Origin: Acidobacteriota bacterium
GTDB lineage: Bacteria > Acidobacteriota > Thermoanaerobaculia > UBA5066 > Gp7-AA6
Assembly: GCA_027307335.1 (NCBI GenBank)
Contig: DAHUXD010000013.1
Location: forward strand, 1-64,000
Direction: 5' to 3'
DNA: 64,000 nt
The position numbers and the translations under genes are program-made. This document shows, in pieces, positions 34,267-42,790 of the stretch. The first letter of the stretch is position 1. The number at the start of each line of letters is the position of its first letter. The notes beneath the pieces are model-generated. The model searched no databases, was not told the DNA's origin, and saw only the letters and a list, made by a program, of their open reading frames with translations.

Positions 34267-35346
34267 ATGTTCGAGAAGCTCGAAGACATCCGCCGCAAGT
34301 ACGAGGAGGTTCGAAACCGCCTCGCGGACCCGGACTTCGTGCAGGACCACCGGGCGGTGCGTGACGCTCAAAAAACCCTGACGGAGCTCGAGCCGGTCGT
34401 CGCGAAGATCGCCGAGCAGCGCCAGGTCCAGAAGGAGCTCGAAGGCGCCCGCGAGATGGTCGAGTCCCTCGCCCCGGGCGACGAGCTCTACCAGATGGCG
34501 GCGGCCGAGCGCGCCACGCTGACCGAGCGCCTGGCGGCGATCGACCAGGAGCTGAAGGTGCTGCTCCTGCCGAGGGACCCGAACGACGCCCGCAACGTCT
34601 TCCTCGAGATCCGGGCCGGCACCGGCGGCGAGGAGGCGGCGTTGTTCGCCGCGGAGCTCTTCCGCATGTACCAGCGCTACGCGGAGCGCATGCGCTGGAA
34701 GGTCGAGATCGTGGACCGCGAGGACACGGGCATCGGCGGCCTGAAGAACGTCACCGCGATCGTCGAGGGAGAGGGCGCCTACTCGCGGCTCAAGTACGAG
34801 GGCGGCGTCCACCGCGTGCAGCGCGTGCCGGCGACCGAGGCCTCGGGCCGCATCCACACGTCCGCGGCGACCGTGGCCGTTCTGCCGGAGGCCGAGGACG
34901 TGGACGTCAAGGTCGACGACAAGGACATCCGCGTCGACCGCTTCTGCGCGTCGGGCCCGGGCGGTCAGGGCGTCAACACGACCTACTCCGCCGTGCGTCT
35001 CACTCATCTGCCGACGGGCCTCGTCGTGCAGTGCCAGGACGAGCGCAGCCAGATCAAGAACAAGGCGAAGGCGATGCGCGTGCTGAAGGCTCGCCTGCTC
35101 GAGATCGAGCAGGCGAAGCAGGAGGGCGCGATCGCAGCCGAGCGCAAGAAGATGGTGGGCTCGGGAGACCGCTCGGAGAAGATCCGCACGTACAACTTCC
35201 CCCAGTCGCGGATCACGGACCACCGCATCGGCTTCACGACGCACCGCATGCAGGACGTGCTCGACGGCAATCTCGACGAGCTCGTCGAACCGATCTCCGC
35301 CCACTTCCAGGCCGAGCGCCTGAAGGAAGAGCTGGCGAAGGCGTAA
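34267..35346 (+). CDS. prfA: Peptide chain release factor 1
   Basis: 359 residues, ATG at 34267, normal length. The PAT tripeptide that reads UAA/UAG is present in RVPATEASGRIHTSAATVAV, distinguishing it from RF2 (SPF), and the catalytic GGQ lies in FCASGPGGQGVNTTYS. N-terminal helical domain 1-100 and C-terminal QSRITDHRIGFTTHRMQDVL are standard. It releases nascent peptides at ribosomal stop codons and is N5-methylated on the GGQ glutamine by the product of the next gene, 16 bp downstream. Confidence 0.97.
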   Translation: MFEKLEDIRRKYEEVRNRLADPDFVQDHRAVRDAQKTLTELEPVVAKIAEQRQVQKELEGAREMVESLAPGDELYQMAAAERATLTERLAAIDQELKVLLLPRDPNDARNVFLEIRAGTGGEEAALFAAELFRMYQRYAERMRWKVEIVDREDTGIGGLKNVTAIVEGEGAYSRLKYEGGVHRVQRVPATEASGRIHTSAATVAVLPEAEDVDVKVDDKDIRVDRFCASGPGGQGVNTTYSAVRLTHLPTGLVVQCQDERSQIKNKAKAMRVLKARLLEIEQAKQEGAIAAERKKMVGSGDRSEKIRTYNFPQSRITDHRIGFTTHRMQDVLDGNLDELVEPISAHFQAERLKEELAKA

Positions 35347-35361
35347 GGCCCCACCCGGTCC

Positions 35362-36249
35362 ATGACCATCGGAGAGCTCCTCAAGGAAGCGGCCGAGCGC
35401 GCGGCGAAGGCCGGCGCGGACGGGAGCCTGTGGGACGCGCGCCTGCTCCTCGCCCACGTCCTCGGGGGCGTGCCTCCCCTCGCCCTCGATCCGAGGCAGA
35501 CCCTCGACGAGGCGATCGTCGTCCGGTTCCGCTCGTTCTGGGAGCGGCGGCTCGGCGGCGCCCCCGTCCAGCACCTGATCGGCGAGTGGGACTTCTACGG
35601 CCGGACGTTCCGGGTGGACGGGCGCGCGCTCGTCCCGAGGCCGGAGACCGAGATCCTGGTCCAGCTCGCGCTGAAGGAGGCGCCCGACGCGAAGCGGCTC
35701 CTCGATGCAGGCACGGGCAGCGGCATCATCGCGATCACGTGCCTGCTCGAGCGGCCCGAGGCGCGGGCGGTCGCGCTCGACATCTCGCTCGACGCGCTCG
35801 CGCTCGCCCGGCAGAACGGGGCGCTCCACGCGGTCCTCCCCCGCCTCTCGCTGCTCGCGTCCGACTGGCTGACGGCGCTCGCGCCGGCGCCGTTCGACGT
35901 CATCCTCTCCAACCCGCCCTATCTCGCGATCGGGGAGTCGCCGCACCTGCCGCCGACCGTGCGCGACCACGACCCCCGCCGGGCCCTCTTCGCGGGCGAG
36001 GACGGCCTCGCGGCGATCCGGCAGCTCCTCGCGACGGCCGCCCCCTACCTCGCGCCCGGAGGCCTCCTCGTCTTCGAGATCGGTTTCGGCCAGGGCGAGG
36101 CGGTGCGCTCGGAGATCCTCGCGCGGCCGGCCTGGCGCTTCCTGAAGATCGAGCCCGATCTCGAGGGCATTCCCCGCATCTGCCTCGCCCGCCTCGAGTC
36201 CGCGGCGGAGCGAGTCAGTAGAATCCGCAAGCCGTGGACCGGTTCGTAA
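35362..36249 (+). CDS. prmC: Release factor glutamine methyltransferase
   Basis: 295 residues, ATG at 35362. N-terminal helical substrate domain (MTIGELLKEAAERAAKAGAD), VPRPETEILVQLAL, SAM motif LLDAGTGSGIIAI and the NPPY catalytic signature (ILSNPPYLAIGES) followed by DPRRALFAGEDGLAAIRQLL. It methylates the GGQ glutamine of RF1/RF2. The last 16 bases overlap the murA start, and a TAGAAT promoter box for murA lies inside its final codons. Confidence 0.95.
   Translation: MTIGELLKEAAERAAKAGADGSLWDARLLLAHVLGGVPPLALDPRQTLDEAIVVRFRSFWERRLGGAPVQHLIGEWDFYGRTFRVDGRALVPRPETEILVQLALKEAPDAKRLLDAGTGSGIIAITCLLERPEARAVALDISLDALALARQNGALHAVLPRLSLLASDWLTALAPAPFDVILSNPPYLAIGESPHLPPTVRDHDPRRALFAGEDGLAAIRQLLATAAPYLAPGGLLVFEIGFGQGEAVRSEILARPAWRFLKIEPDLEGIPRICLARLESAAERVSRIRKPWTGS
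36219..36224 (+). promoter_or_regulatory. TAGAAT box inside prmC, upstream of murA
   Basis: TAGAATCCGC at 36219-36228 lies nine bases before the murA GTG and within the prmC coding sequence. Identical ten bases precede bcp and rpmE. No clear -35. Confidence 0.45.
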
Positions 36250-37484
36250 TCGAGGGCCCCGTCCGTCTCGCCGGCGAGGTGACGGTCTCGGGCGCGAAGA
36301 ACGCCGCCCTGCCCTGCCTCGCCGCCGCGCTGCTGACCGCGGACGCCGTGCGTCTCGAGAACCTGCCCGACGTCGCCGACATCCGGACCCTCGGCAAGCT
36401 CCTCCAGCAAGTCGGCGCCGAGGTCGTGCGCGACCGGCGCTGCGCGGCGATCGAGGCGCGCACGATCGGATCCGCCGACGCGCCGTACGACCTCGTCAAG
36501 ACCATGCGGGCTTCGGTGCTCGTCCTCGGGCCGCTCCTCGCCCGGGTCGGCGAGGTGCGGGTGTCGCTGCCGGGCGGCTGCGCGATCGGCGTGCGGCCCA
36601 TCAACCTGCATCTGGCCGCGTTCGAAAAGCTCGGCGCCGAGGTGCGCCTCGAGCACGGCTACGTCGAGGCGCGGGCGGCGCGCCTGAAGGGCGCCGACGT
36701 CGCGTTCGACACGGTGACCGTCACCGGCACCGAGAACGTGATGCTCGCGGCGACGCTCGCCCGCGGCACGACGCGCCTCCGGAACGCGGCGCGCGAGCCC
36801 GAGGTCGTGGATCTCGCGCGGCTCCTGATCGCGATGGGCGCCCGGATCGAGGGTGCGGGCACCGACACGATCGTCATCGAGGGCGTCGAAACGCTGCACG
36901 GCGCGGATCACGCCGTCATCCCCGACCGGATCGAGGCCGGGACCTACGCGGTCGCGGCCGCGGCGACTCGGGGAGACGTGCGCATCGCCCGCTGCGCCCC
37001 GGAGCACCTCGGGGCGCTCGTGGCCCGCCTGCGGGCGACCGGCGCGAGCGTCGAGAGCGAGGGCGACGTGCTGCGGGTGCGCGCGGACGGGCCGCTCCTG
37101 TCGCACGACGTCGCGACGGCGCCCTATCCCGGCTTCCCCACCGACCTGCAGGCGCAGTGGATGGCGCTCGCGACCGGGCTCGACGGCATCGCGACGATCA
37201 CCGAGACCATCTTCGAGAACCGCTTCCAGCACGTCGCCGAGCTCGTTCGCATGGGGGCGAACATCCGCCTCGAGGGCCGGTGGGCGGTCGTCGAGGGCCC
37301 GTCCCGGCTGACCGGCGCGCGCGTGATGGCGAGCGACCTGCGCGCCTCGGCCGCGCTCGTCCTCGCGGCGCTCGCGGCCGAGGGCGAGACGACGATCGAG
37401 CGCGTCTATCATCTCGACCGGGGTTACCAGCGCATGGAGGAGAAGCTCCGCGCCCTCGGGGCGCGCGTGCGGAGGGTGTCATGA
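36234..37484 (+). CDS. murA: UDP-N-acetylglucosamine 1-carboxyvinyltransferase
   Basis: 416 residues from GTG at 36234. EPT fold with K22-N23 in GEVTVSGAKNAALPCLAA, the catalytic cysteine in the loop LPGGCAIGVRPINLHL (a Cys, so expected fosfomycin-sensitive), and DIRTLGKLLQQVGAEV, GIATITETIFENRFQHVAEL, ASDLRASAALVLAALAAEGE. First committed step of peptidoglycan synthesis: enolpyruvyl transfer from PEP to UDP-GlcNAc in the cytosol. Overlaps prmC by 16 bases and the HIT gene by 4 (ATGA). Confidence 0.97.
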   Translation: MDRFVIEGPVRLAGEVTVSGAKNAALPCLAAALLTADAVRLENLPDVADIRTLGKLLQQVGAEVVRDRRCAAIEARTIGSADAPYDLVKTMRASVLVLGPLLARVGEVRVSLPGGCAIGVRPINLHLAAFEKLGAEVRLEHGYVEARAARLKGADVAFDTVTVTGTENVMLAATLARGTTRLRNAAREPEVVDLARLLIAMGARIEGAGTDTIVIEGVETLHGADHAVIPDRIEAGTYAVAAAATRGDVRIARCAPEHLGALVARLRATGASVESEGDVLRVRADGPLLSHDVATAPYPGFPTDLQAQWMALATGLDGIATITETIFENRFQHVAELVRMGANIRLEGRWAVVEGPSRLTGARVMASDLRASAALVLAALAAEGETTIERVYHLDRGYQRMEEKLRALGARVRRVS

Positions 37485-37819
37485 GCGACTGCCTGTTCTG
37501 CAAGATCGTCGCGGGCGAGATTCCGTCGAGGAAGGTGTACGCCGACGACCGGATCTACGCCTTTCACGACATCGCGCCGAAGGCTCCGACCCACGTGCTC
37601 GTCGTGCCCCGCCGCCACATCGGCCGGCTCGCCGACGCGGGCGCCGCCGACCGGGAGCTCCTCGGGGACGTCGTCGCGGGCGCGGCGTCGGTCGCCCGCG
37701 ACCTCGGCCTCGAGCACTACCGTCTCGTCATCAACAACGGCGAGGGAGCGGGCCAGACGGTCTTCCACCTCCACGTGCACCTGCTGGGAGGGAGACCGAT
37801 GGCGTGGCCGCCGGGGTAA
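37481..37819 (+). CDS. HIT-family (HINT-type) nucleotide hydrolase
   Basis: 112 residues, ATG at 37481 overlapping the murA stop. The Hint signature is complete: CLFCKIVAGEIPSRKVYADD, AFHDIAPKAPTHVLVVPRRH, YRLVINNGEGAGQTVFHLHV with the H-x-H-x-H-xx histidine triad. Members hydrolyse adenosine phosphoramidates. Last gene of the rpmE-murA run; a 7-bp stem hairpin follows at 37879-37897. Confidence 0.95.
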   Translation: MSDCLFCKIVAGEIPSRKVYADDRIYAFHDIAPKAPTHVLVVPRRHIGRLADAGAADRELLGDVVAGAASVARDLGLEHYRLVINNGEGAGQTVFHLHVHLLGGRPMAWPPG

Positions 37820-37878
37820 AAACCCCCCTCTCCCTCCGGGAGCCGCCCACCGAAGGCAGACCCTCGGCAGTAGGCAAC

Positions 37879-37897
37879 GCCGGCCGTCGAGGCCGGC
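37879..37897. terminator. Hairpin between convergent HIT and SpoIIAA-like genes
   Basis: GCCGGCC-GTCGA-GGCCGGC, 7-bp perfect stem, in the 122-bp gap 37820-37941. No T-run on either strand. The gap also has CTCCC-tcc-GGGAG and GGTGAGGGG segments similar to 57835-57875. Confidence 0.45.
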
Positions 37898-37941
37898 GGT
37901 ATCGGGCCGGGGTGAGGGGATGACTGGCGCCGACCCCGTCC

Positions 37942-38313
37942 CTAGAAGCTCTCCAGCCACTGCTCCGCCGAGGCGACGTCGCGGAAGGTCTTGAGCGCGG
38001 CGAAGTACGGCCGGGCGAAGACCTCGAACATCCGCGCCATGCCGAACATCGACTCGCTGTTGGTCACGATGGCGCAGGCGCCGAAGACGAGACCCTCCAT
38101 GAGACTGACGCGATCGGCGACCGCCTGCAGCTGCGGCGCCTCCGGCGGCGCCGCCATGTCCCGCAGATCGAGCAGGACGTCCAGGCGATCGGGCCGGTTC
38201 GGGTCCCGCTGCAGCACGTCGAAGTGCGCGATGACGTCGGGCAGCCGCACGGGGCCGGAGCAGGTCGTGCGGATGAGGCTCCGGGTGGGGTCGATCTCGT
38301 AGGTGATCGGCAT
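37942..38313 (-). CDS. SpoIIAA/STAS-like protein
   Basis: 123 residues, ATG at 38313. Matches the SpoIIAA-like (STAS-related) fold: MPITYEIDPTRSLIRTTCSG, VIAHFDVLQRDPNRPDRLDV, LLDLRDMAAPPEAPQLQAVA, FGACAIVTNSESMFGMARMF, ARPYFAALKTFRDVASAEQW. The phosphorylatable serine seen in true anti-anti-sigma factors is not evident, so this is likely the lipid/nucleotide-binding branch. Function unknown. Lies 37 bp upstream of a CocE-type hydrolase on the same strand. Confidence 0.7.
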   Translation of the reverse strand: MPITYEIDPTRSLIRTTCSGPVRLPDVIAHFDVLQRDPNRPDRLDVLLDLRDMAAPPEAPQLQAVADRVSLMEGLVFGACAIVTNSESMFGMARMFEVFARPYFAALKTFRDVASAEQWLESF

Positions 38314-38350
38314 GGGGAGGGAACGCCCCTCCGATTATCGCCGAATCGCG

Positions 38351-40087
38351 TCAGCGAGCGGAATCGCGGACGAGCGGGAGCACCAGGCGGGACGGGTGGG
38401 CGGCGTCGTGGTGGATCGTGAGCCGGGCCGGCCGCGTCTGTGCCGAAATCGTCTCGGAGAGCCCCGTCTGCGGGTTCCGCGAGAAGTGCGGCATGAAGCT
38501 GCCGCAGAGCACGACACGGACGCGGTGCCCTTTCCCGAACAGGTTGCCGGTACGCAGATTCGGGAAGCGCAGGAGCACGGGCTCGCCGGAAACGAGCATC
38601 CGGGGTGGCCCGGCCTCGCGCTCGCTCGCCCGCAGGACGTCGGTGCCGGGGCTCGAGAGGTTCCACGCCGTGCCGTCCGGCGCGACGTCCTCGAGCAGCG
38701 CCCAGAGGTCCGCGTCCGGCGCGTCCGCCGAGAGCCAGATCTCGACGCCGATCGGCCCGAGGACGCGCAGGTCTTCTGTCAGCGGCGGCGTCTCGAAGAC
38801 GGCGACGTCCTGGCGCTGCGCGAGCGCGCGGTAGTCGTGCGCTCCCTCGCGGGTGCCGTACGGGTCCACGACGGGATGCGCGGGGTCGGACTCGAAGGCG
38901 CTGCTCGAGGCCTCCGCCCCGGGCGCCGCCTCGACCAGGCGGCCGCCTCCCGCGAGGTACAGCGCCTTTTCGCGCGTGTCGGGCAGCGGCATGGTTTCGC
39001 CGGTCCGCCACGCGTTCTCGCCCATGACGAAGGCCTTGACGCGCGGATCGCGGTTGGCGCCGTTGTCGATCCCGCGCACGTAACGGTCCATGAACCGAAG
39101 GATCATTCCGGCGTAGTCGATCGGCGCCTTCGGGCCGAACCGGCGATCGCCGGAGTGGTCCGCGTCCTCGCCCCCGTGGGTCCAGGGTCCGAGCACCAGC
39201 TGCGTCCGCGGGTCCGCGTCGCCGCGCCGCGCCGCGAGGAGGCCGAGGAAGTTCGTGATCGCCCCCTCCGGCCCGTACGCCTCGTCGTGCCAGCCCGAGA
39301 AGTTGAGGACGGCCGCGCCGACCTTCCCGTACCGGCCGCGCAGCTCCGCCCAGTCCCACCACGCGTCCCACGGACGGTGCGCGAGCCAGTCGAAGTAATA
39401 CGGCGCGACGCCGCGGAGCTCCGGCAGATTCGTCAGCGGCAGCCGGTACGGCAGGACGTTCTGGAGATCCTTCCACTCCCTCCCCGCCTCGCGCCCCGTG
39501 CGCGGCCCGGGAAGGTTTTCGCGGGCGCGCTGGTCCGGCGCGATGTTGTCCCAGATCCAGGGGATCCACGAGAGGTCCCACGCGCCCCCCGCGTAGAAGA
39601 AGTTGCGCGGCGACGAGAACGTCATCGCCGGGACCATCGCCTTCAGGTGCGGCGGCGACTCGACCGCGGCGAGCCACTGCACGGCGCCCGGATAGGAGAG
39701 CCCGAACGTGCCGATCTCCCCCGTCGACCAGGGCTGCGCCGCGGCCCATTCGATCGTGTCGAAGCCGTCGCGCCCCTCGTTGACGTAGGGCGTGAAGGCG
39801 CCTTCCGAGCCGTAGCGGCCGCGCACGTCCTCGAGGACGACGGCGTAGCCGCGCGCGAGCGCCTGGACGAGGACCCCGTTGTCCTCCGAGCGCTTCCGGT
39901 CGTAGGGAGTTCGATACACGAGCGTCGGGTAGCGGCCCTCCTTCGCGGGGCGGTAGACGTCCGCCCGGAGCCGGACGCCGTCGCGCATCGGCACGGCGAC
40001 GTCGCGGTCGACGGCGCGCTCGGCCGGCGCGGCGGCGAGCGTGCCCGCGGCGAGGACCGCGGCGAGGAGGAGAGGGCGGCGCCTCAT
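38351..40087 (-). CDS. CocE/NonD family hydrolase (S15 X-Pro dipeptidyl-peptidase-like)
   Basis: 578 residues. ATG at 40087 overlaps the upstream stop (ATGA) and begins a signal peptide (RRRPLLLAAVLAAGTLAAAP), so it is exported. Alpha/beta hydrolase core: DVAVPMRDGVRLRADVYRPA, PTLVYRTPYDRKRSEDNGVL, VLEDVRGRYGSEGAF and the nucleophile elbow IGTFGLSYPGAVQWLAA (GxSYxG). Later GWHDE and LGPWTHGG provide the acid and histidine positions of the family, and the C-terminal half is the galactose-binding-like jelly roll (RFPNLRTGNLFGKGHRVRVV). Probable peptidase or acylase in the periplasm; substrate unknown. Confidence 0.88.
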   Translation of the reverse strand: MRRRPLLLAAVLAAGTLAAAPAERAVDRDVAVPMRDGVRLRADVYRPAKEGRYPTLVYRTPYDRKRSEDNGVLVQALARGYAVVLEDVRGRYGSEGAFTPYVNEGRDGFDTIEWAAAQPWSTGEIGTFGLSYPGAVQWLAAVESPPHLKAMVPAMTFSSPRNFFYAGGAWDLSWIPWIWDNIAPDQRARENLPGPRTGREAGREWKDLQNVLPYRLPLTNLPELRGVAPYYFDWLAHRPWDAWWDWAELRGRYGKVGAAVLNFSGWHDEAYGPEGAITNFLGLLAARRGDADPRTQLVLGPWTHGGEDADHSGDRRFGPKAPIDYAGMILRFMDRYVRGIDNGANRDPRVKAFVMGENAWRTGETMPLPDTREKALYLAGGGRLVEAAPGAEASSSAFESDPAHPVVDPYGTREGAHDYRALAQRQDVAVFETPPLTEDLRVLGPIGVEIWLSADAPDADLWALLEDVAPDGTAWNLSSPGTDVLRASEREAGPPRMLVSGEPVLLRFPNLRTGNLFGKGHRVRVVLCGSFMPHFSRNPQTGLSETISAQTRPARLTIHHDAAHPSRLVLPLVRDSAR

Positions 40088-40800
40088 CGCGGCGGGCTGA
40101 CGGCCGGCGTCGGTGCCGCGAACAGCTCGACGGGAGCGCGATCGGAGGGCACCGCGACCGGCAGGCGGAAGATCGAGATGCGGGCCTTCTGGCGCAGGTC
40201 CTTCAGCCAGCGGGCAACCTGCTCGTCGAACGCGCGCACCGAGTAGCGGCGCCGCATCTCGGATGCGACCTGGTCGTACGGCGCCGGCGTGCGGCCCGCC
40301 GCCTTCTCGTCCGGCACGTAGCGCTTCTCGTACTCTTCCCTGGCCTGCTCCTCGTCGGCGTAGGAGACCGGCGCGAAGCGCTCGCGCACGTACGCCGCGA
40401 TGACGAGCTGACGCTCGATCGACGCGCGCACCTCGTCGACGCTCAGGCCGGCCGCCGCGAACTCGGCGTCGGGGTCCTTGCCGGAGGCCTTCAGCCGCTG
40501 CCGCAGGTTTTCCATCGCCTTGCCGATCTCGGCTGCGTCGGGCGGCGCCAGCCCGAACCGCTGCGCGTCGTCGTACTCCAGCCGCTCCTCGATCAGCGCG
40601 TCGAGCACGCGGGAGCGGTACGCATCCTCGCTCTCGCCGGGCAGCCGCTCCAGCGCGGACACGACCATGGCGCGGCGCAGCTCGCTCTCCGGGATCGCGG
40701 CGTCGTTGACCGTGGCGGCGATCCGGTCGACGACCTCGGCGGCGGCGGCCGCGCCGAGGAGCGCGAACACGATGGCGAGTCCGCGGCGCGGCGCTCTCAT
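40084..40800 (-). CDS. SurA N-terminal-domain periplasmic protein
   Basis: 238 residues, ATG at 40800; an upstream ATG adds residues before the signal peptide. Signal peptide RRGLAIVFALLGAAAAAEVV, then DRIAATVNDAAIPESELRRA, the start of SurA/PpiD chaperone domains, and a helical core with SVDEVRASIERQLVIAAYVR. There is no parvulin PPIase domain, so it is a chaperone-only or degenerate form. Possibly assists folding of exported proteins such as the coupled hydrolase. GC-rich, promoter not identified. Confidence 0.75.
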   Translation of the reverse strand: MRAPRRGLAIVFALLGAAAAAEVVDRIAATVNDAAIPESELRRAMVVSALERLPGESEDAYRSRVLDALIEERLEYDDAQRFGLAPPDAAEIGKAMENLRQRLKASGKDPDAEFAAAGLSVDEVRASIERQLVIAAYVRERFAPVSYADEEQAREEYEKRYVPDEKAAGRTPAPYDQVASEMRRRYSVRAFDEQVARWLKDLRQKARISIFRLPVAVPSDRAPVELFAAPTPAVSPPR

Positions 40801-40859
40801 GGGCGGGCATGATACCCAACGCCTTTTCGCGGCGCTCAACGCCGCGTCGAAGCCGGGGC

Positions 40860-40874
40860 CGAGCGCAGCGAGGG
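40860..40874. repeat. Fragment of the CGAGCGCAGCGAGGG repeat
   Basis: CGAGCGCAGCGAGGG, matching 60911-60925 exactly, in the gap upstream of rsmI. It is the left half of the element at 60903-60991 without its partner arm. Confidence 0.5.
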
Positions 40875-40913
40875 CCCGGGGTCCAAAAGGTCCGTGCTAT
40901 TTTCTGCGTCCCG

Positions 40914-41798
40914 GTGACGCACTCTCGAAATCGCGGACGGCTGCTCGTCGTCGGGACGCCGATCGGCAATCTGGACGATCTCTCCCCGCGCGGCCGCCGC
41001 GCGCTCGCCGAGGCCGACGCGCTGTTCTGCGAGGACACGCGCGTCACCGCGAAGCTCGCCGCCCGCTTCGGGTTGCGCGCGCCCCGCGTCGCGTGCCCGG
41101 CGCCCCGCGAGGCGTCCGGCGTGCGCGAGCTCCTCGAGCGGCTCGGCCGCGGCGAAACCGTGGCCCTCGTCTCCGACGCCGGAATGCCGACGCTGTCGGA
41201 CCCGGGCGCCCGGCTCGTCGAGGCCGCGCGCGAGGCGGGCCACGACGTCGCCGTCGTTCCGGGGCCCTCGGCGCCCGCCGCCGCCCTCGCGCTGTCGGGA
41301 CTCTCGGCGGTGCCGCACACGTTCCTCGGATTCCTGCCCGCTCGCGACGGCGAGCGCCGGCGATTCCTCGAGGGCCTGCGCGAGCGTCCGGAGACGCTCG
41401 TCTGGTTCGAGGCGCCCCACCGGCTCACCGCGTCGCTCGACGCCGCGGCCGCGGTCCTCGGCCCGCGCCGGGCGTGCGTGGCGCGCGAGCTGACCAAGGT
41501 GCACGAGGAGGCCCTCCGCGGGACGTTGCCGGAGCTGGCGAGCCTCTTTCGCGAGCGCGGCACCGTCCGCGGCGAGATCACCGTCGTCGTCGAGGGCGCG
41601 ACCGCGCCGACGAAGACGTCCGAGGCGGAGGACCCCGGCAGCCTCGACGCGCTCATCCGCGCCGGGCTCGAGGCCGGCGAAACGGTCAAGGCGCTGTCCC
41701 GGCGGCTGGCGCCCGGGTCCGGCCGGAGCGCCCGGGCGATCTACGCCCGCGCGCTCGCGCTGCGCGACGGCTCCGACGGGACACGGCGAGCGCCGTGA
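40914..41798 (+). CDS. rsmI: 16S rRNA (cytidine-2'-O)-methyltransferase
   Basis: 294 residues; GTG at 40914 chosen as the last plausible start before the conserved RLLVVGTPIGNLDDLSPRGR. Other tetrapyrrole-methylase-fold blocks: ADALFCEDTRVTAKLA, VALVSDAGMPTLSDPGARLV, VAVVPGPSAPAAALALSGL, FLGFLPARDGERRRFLE, ARELTKVHEEALRGTL. It 2'-O-methylates C1402 of 16S rRNA with SAM. Its stop overlaps the GTG of an ABC ATPase gene (GTGA). Confidence 0.95.
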   Translation: MTHSRNRGRLLVVGTPIGNLDDLSPRGRRALAEADALFCEDTRVTAKLAARFGLRAPRVACPAPREASGVRELLERLGRGETVALVSDAGMPTLSDPGARLVEAAREAGHDVAVVPGPSAPAAALALSGLSAVPHTFLGFLPARDGERRRFLEGLRERPETLVWFEAPHRLTASLDAAAAVLGPRRACVARELTKVHEEALRGTLPELASLFRERGTVRGEITVVVEGATAPTKTSEAEDPGSLDALIRAGLEAGETVKALSRRLAPGSGRSARAIYARALALRDGSDGTRRAP

Positions 41799-42790
41799 CG
41801 GAACCGATCGTCCGCGTCGAGCGCCTGACGAAGGTCTTCCGCTCGTACCGCCGGGAGGAGGGCCTGCGCGCCGCGCTCAAGTCGCTCGTGCGGCGAAAGA
41901 GCTCCGAGGTCGCCGCCGTCGCCGACGTGACCTTCACGATCGGCCGCGGCGAGATGGTCGGCTACATCGGCGCCAACGGCGCCGGCAAGTCCACGACGAT
42001 CAAGATGCTCACCGGCATCCTCACGCCGACGTCGGGGGACGTCGTCGGCAACGGCTTCGTGCCCTGGCGCGATCGCACCCGTTACGTCGCGACGATCGGC
42101 GTGGTGTTCGGCCAGCGCACGCAGCTCTGGTGGGACATCGCGGTCGTCGAGTCGTTCCGGCTCCTCAAGGAGATCTACGGCCTCTCCGAGGCCGAGTACC
42201 GCGAGCGCATGGCGCTCTTCGACAAGGTCCTCGGCCTCGGCGCCTACCTCCACCAGCCGGTCCGGAAGCTCTCGCTCGGCGAGCGGATGCGCTGCGATCT
42301 CGCCGCCTCGCTGCTCCACCGGCCGCCGCTGCTCTTCCTCGACGAGCCCACGATCGGCCTCGACATCGTCGCGAAGGCGAACGTCCGCGAGTTCCTCGAG
42401 GAGATCAACCGGCAGGAGGGGACGACCGTCCTGCTCACGACCCACGACCTCGCTGACATCGAGACGCTCTGCAGGCGGGTCATCGTCATCGACCACGGGA
42501 AGCTCCTCTTCGACGGGGCGCTCGACGAGCTCCGCGACCGCATCCTGCCCATCACGTCGATCGTCTTCGACGTCAAGCGCGCGCCCGACGCGAGGGACCT
42601 CGAGTGGAACGGCCGCCCGATCCGGGAGGTCGGGCTCCACCGCTACCGGCTCGACCTCGACCGGCGCGAGGCGGCCCCGGCCACGGCCGTCAAGGAGATC
42701 GTCAACCGCTTCGACGTCTCGGACCTGAAGATCGAGGAGCCCGAGATCGAGGCGGTCGTCAAGCGCATCTACCAGGAGGGCATCTCGTGA
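41795..42790 (+). CDS. ABC-2 type exporter ATP-binding protein
   Basis: 331 residues, GTG at 41795. Walker A GANGAGKST, Q-loop FGQRTQLWW, signature LSLGERMRCDL, Walker B LLFLDEPTIGLD and switch LLTTHDLADIE are complete. The FGQRTQLWWD segment and the long linker before the ATPase (RSYRREEGLRAALKSLVRRK) mark the subclass paired with DUF990-like permeases, which follow at once. It would power export by the two membrane proteins downstream. Substrate unknown; the class is linked to lipids and drugs as well as glycans. Confidence 0.9.
   Translation: MTEPIVRVERLTKVFRSYRREEGLRAALKSLVRRKSSEVAAVADVTFTIGRGEMVGYIGANGAGKSTTIKMLTGILTPTSGDVVGNGFVPWRDRTRYVATIGVVFGQRTQLWWDIAVVESFRLLKEIYGLSEAEYRERMALFDKVLGLGAYLHQPVRKLSLGERMRCDLAASLLHRPPLLFLDEPTIGLDIVAKANVREFLEEINRQEGTTVLLTTHDLADIETLCRRVIVIDHGKLLFDGALDELRDRILPITSIVFDVKRAPDARDLEWNGRPIREVGLHRYRLDLDRREAAPATAVKEIVNRFDVSDLKIEEPEIEAVVKRIYQEGIS

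Noticed and set aside
38064-39749. 561-codon minus-strand frame across the SpoIIAA-like and CocE genes
   Set aside because: Spans two real genes out of frame and ends without domains.
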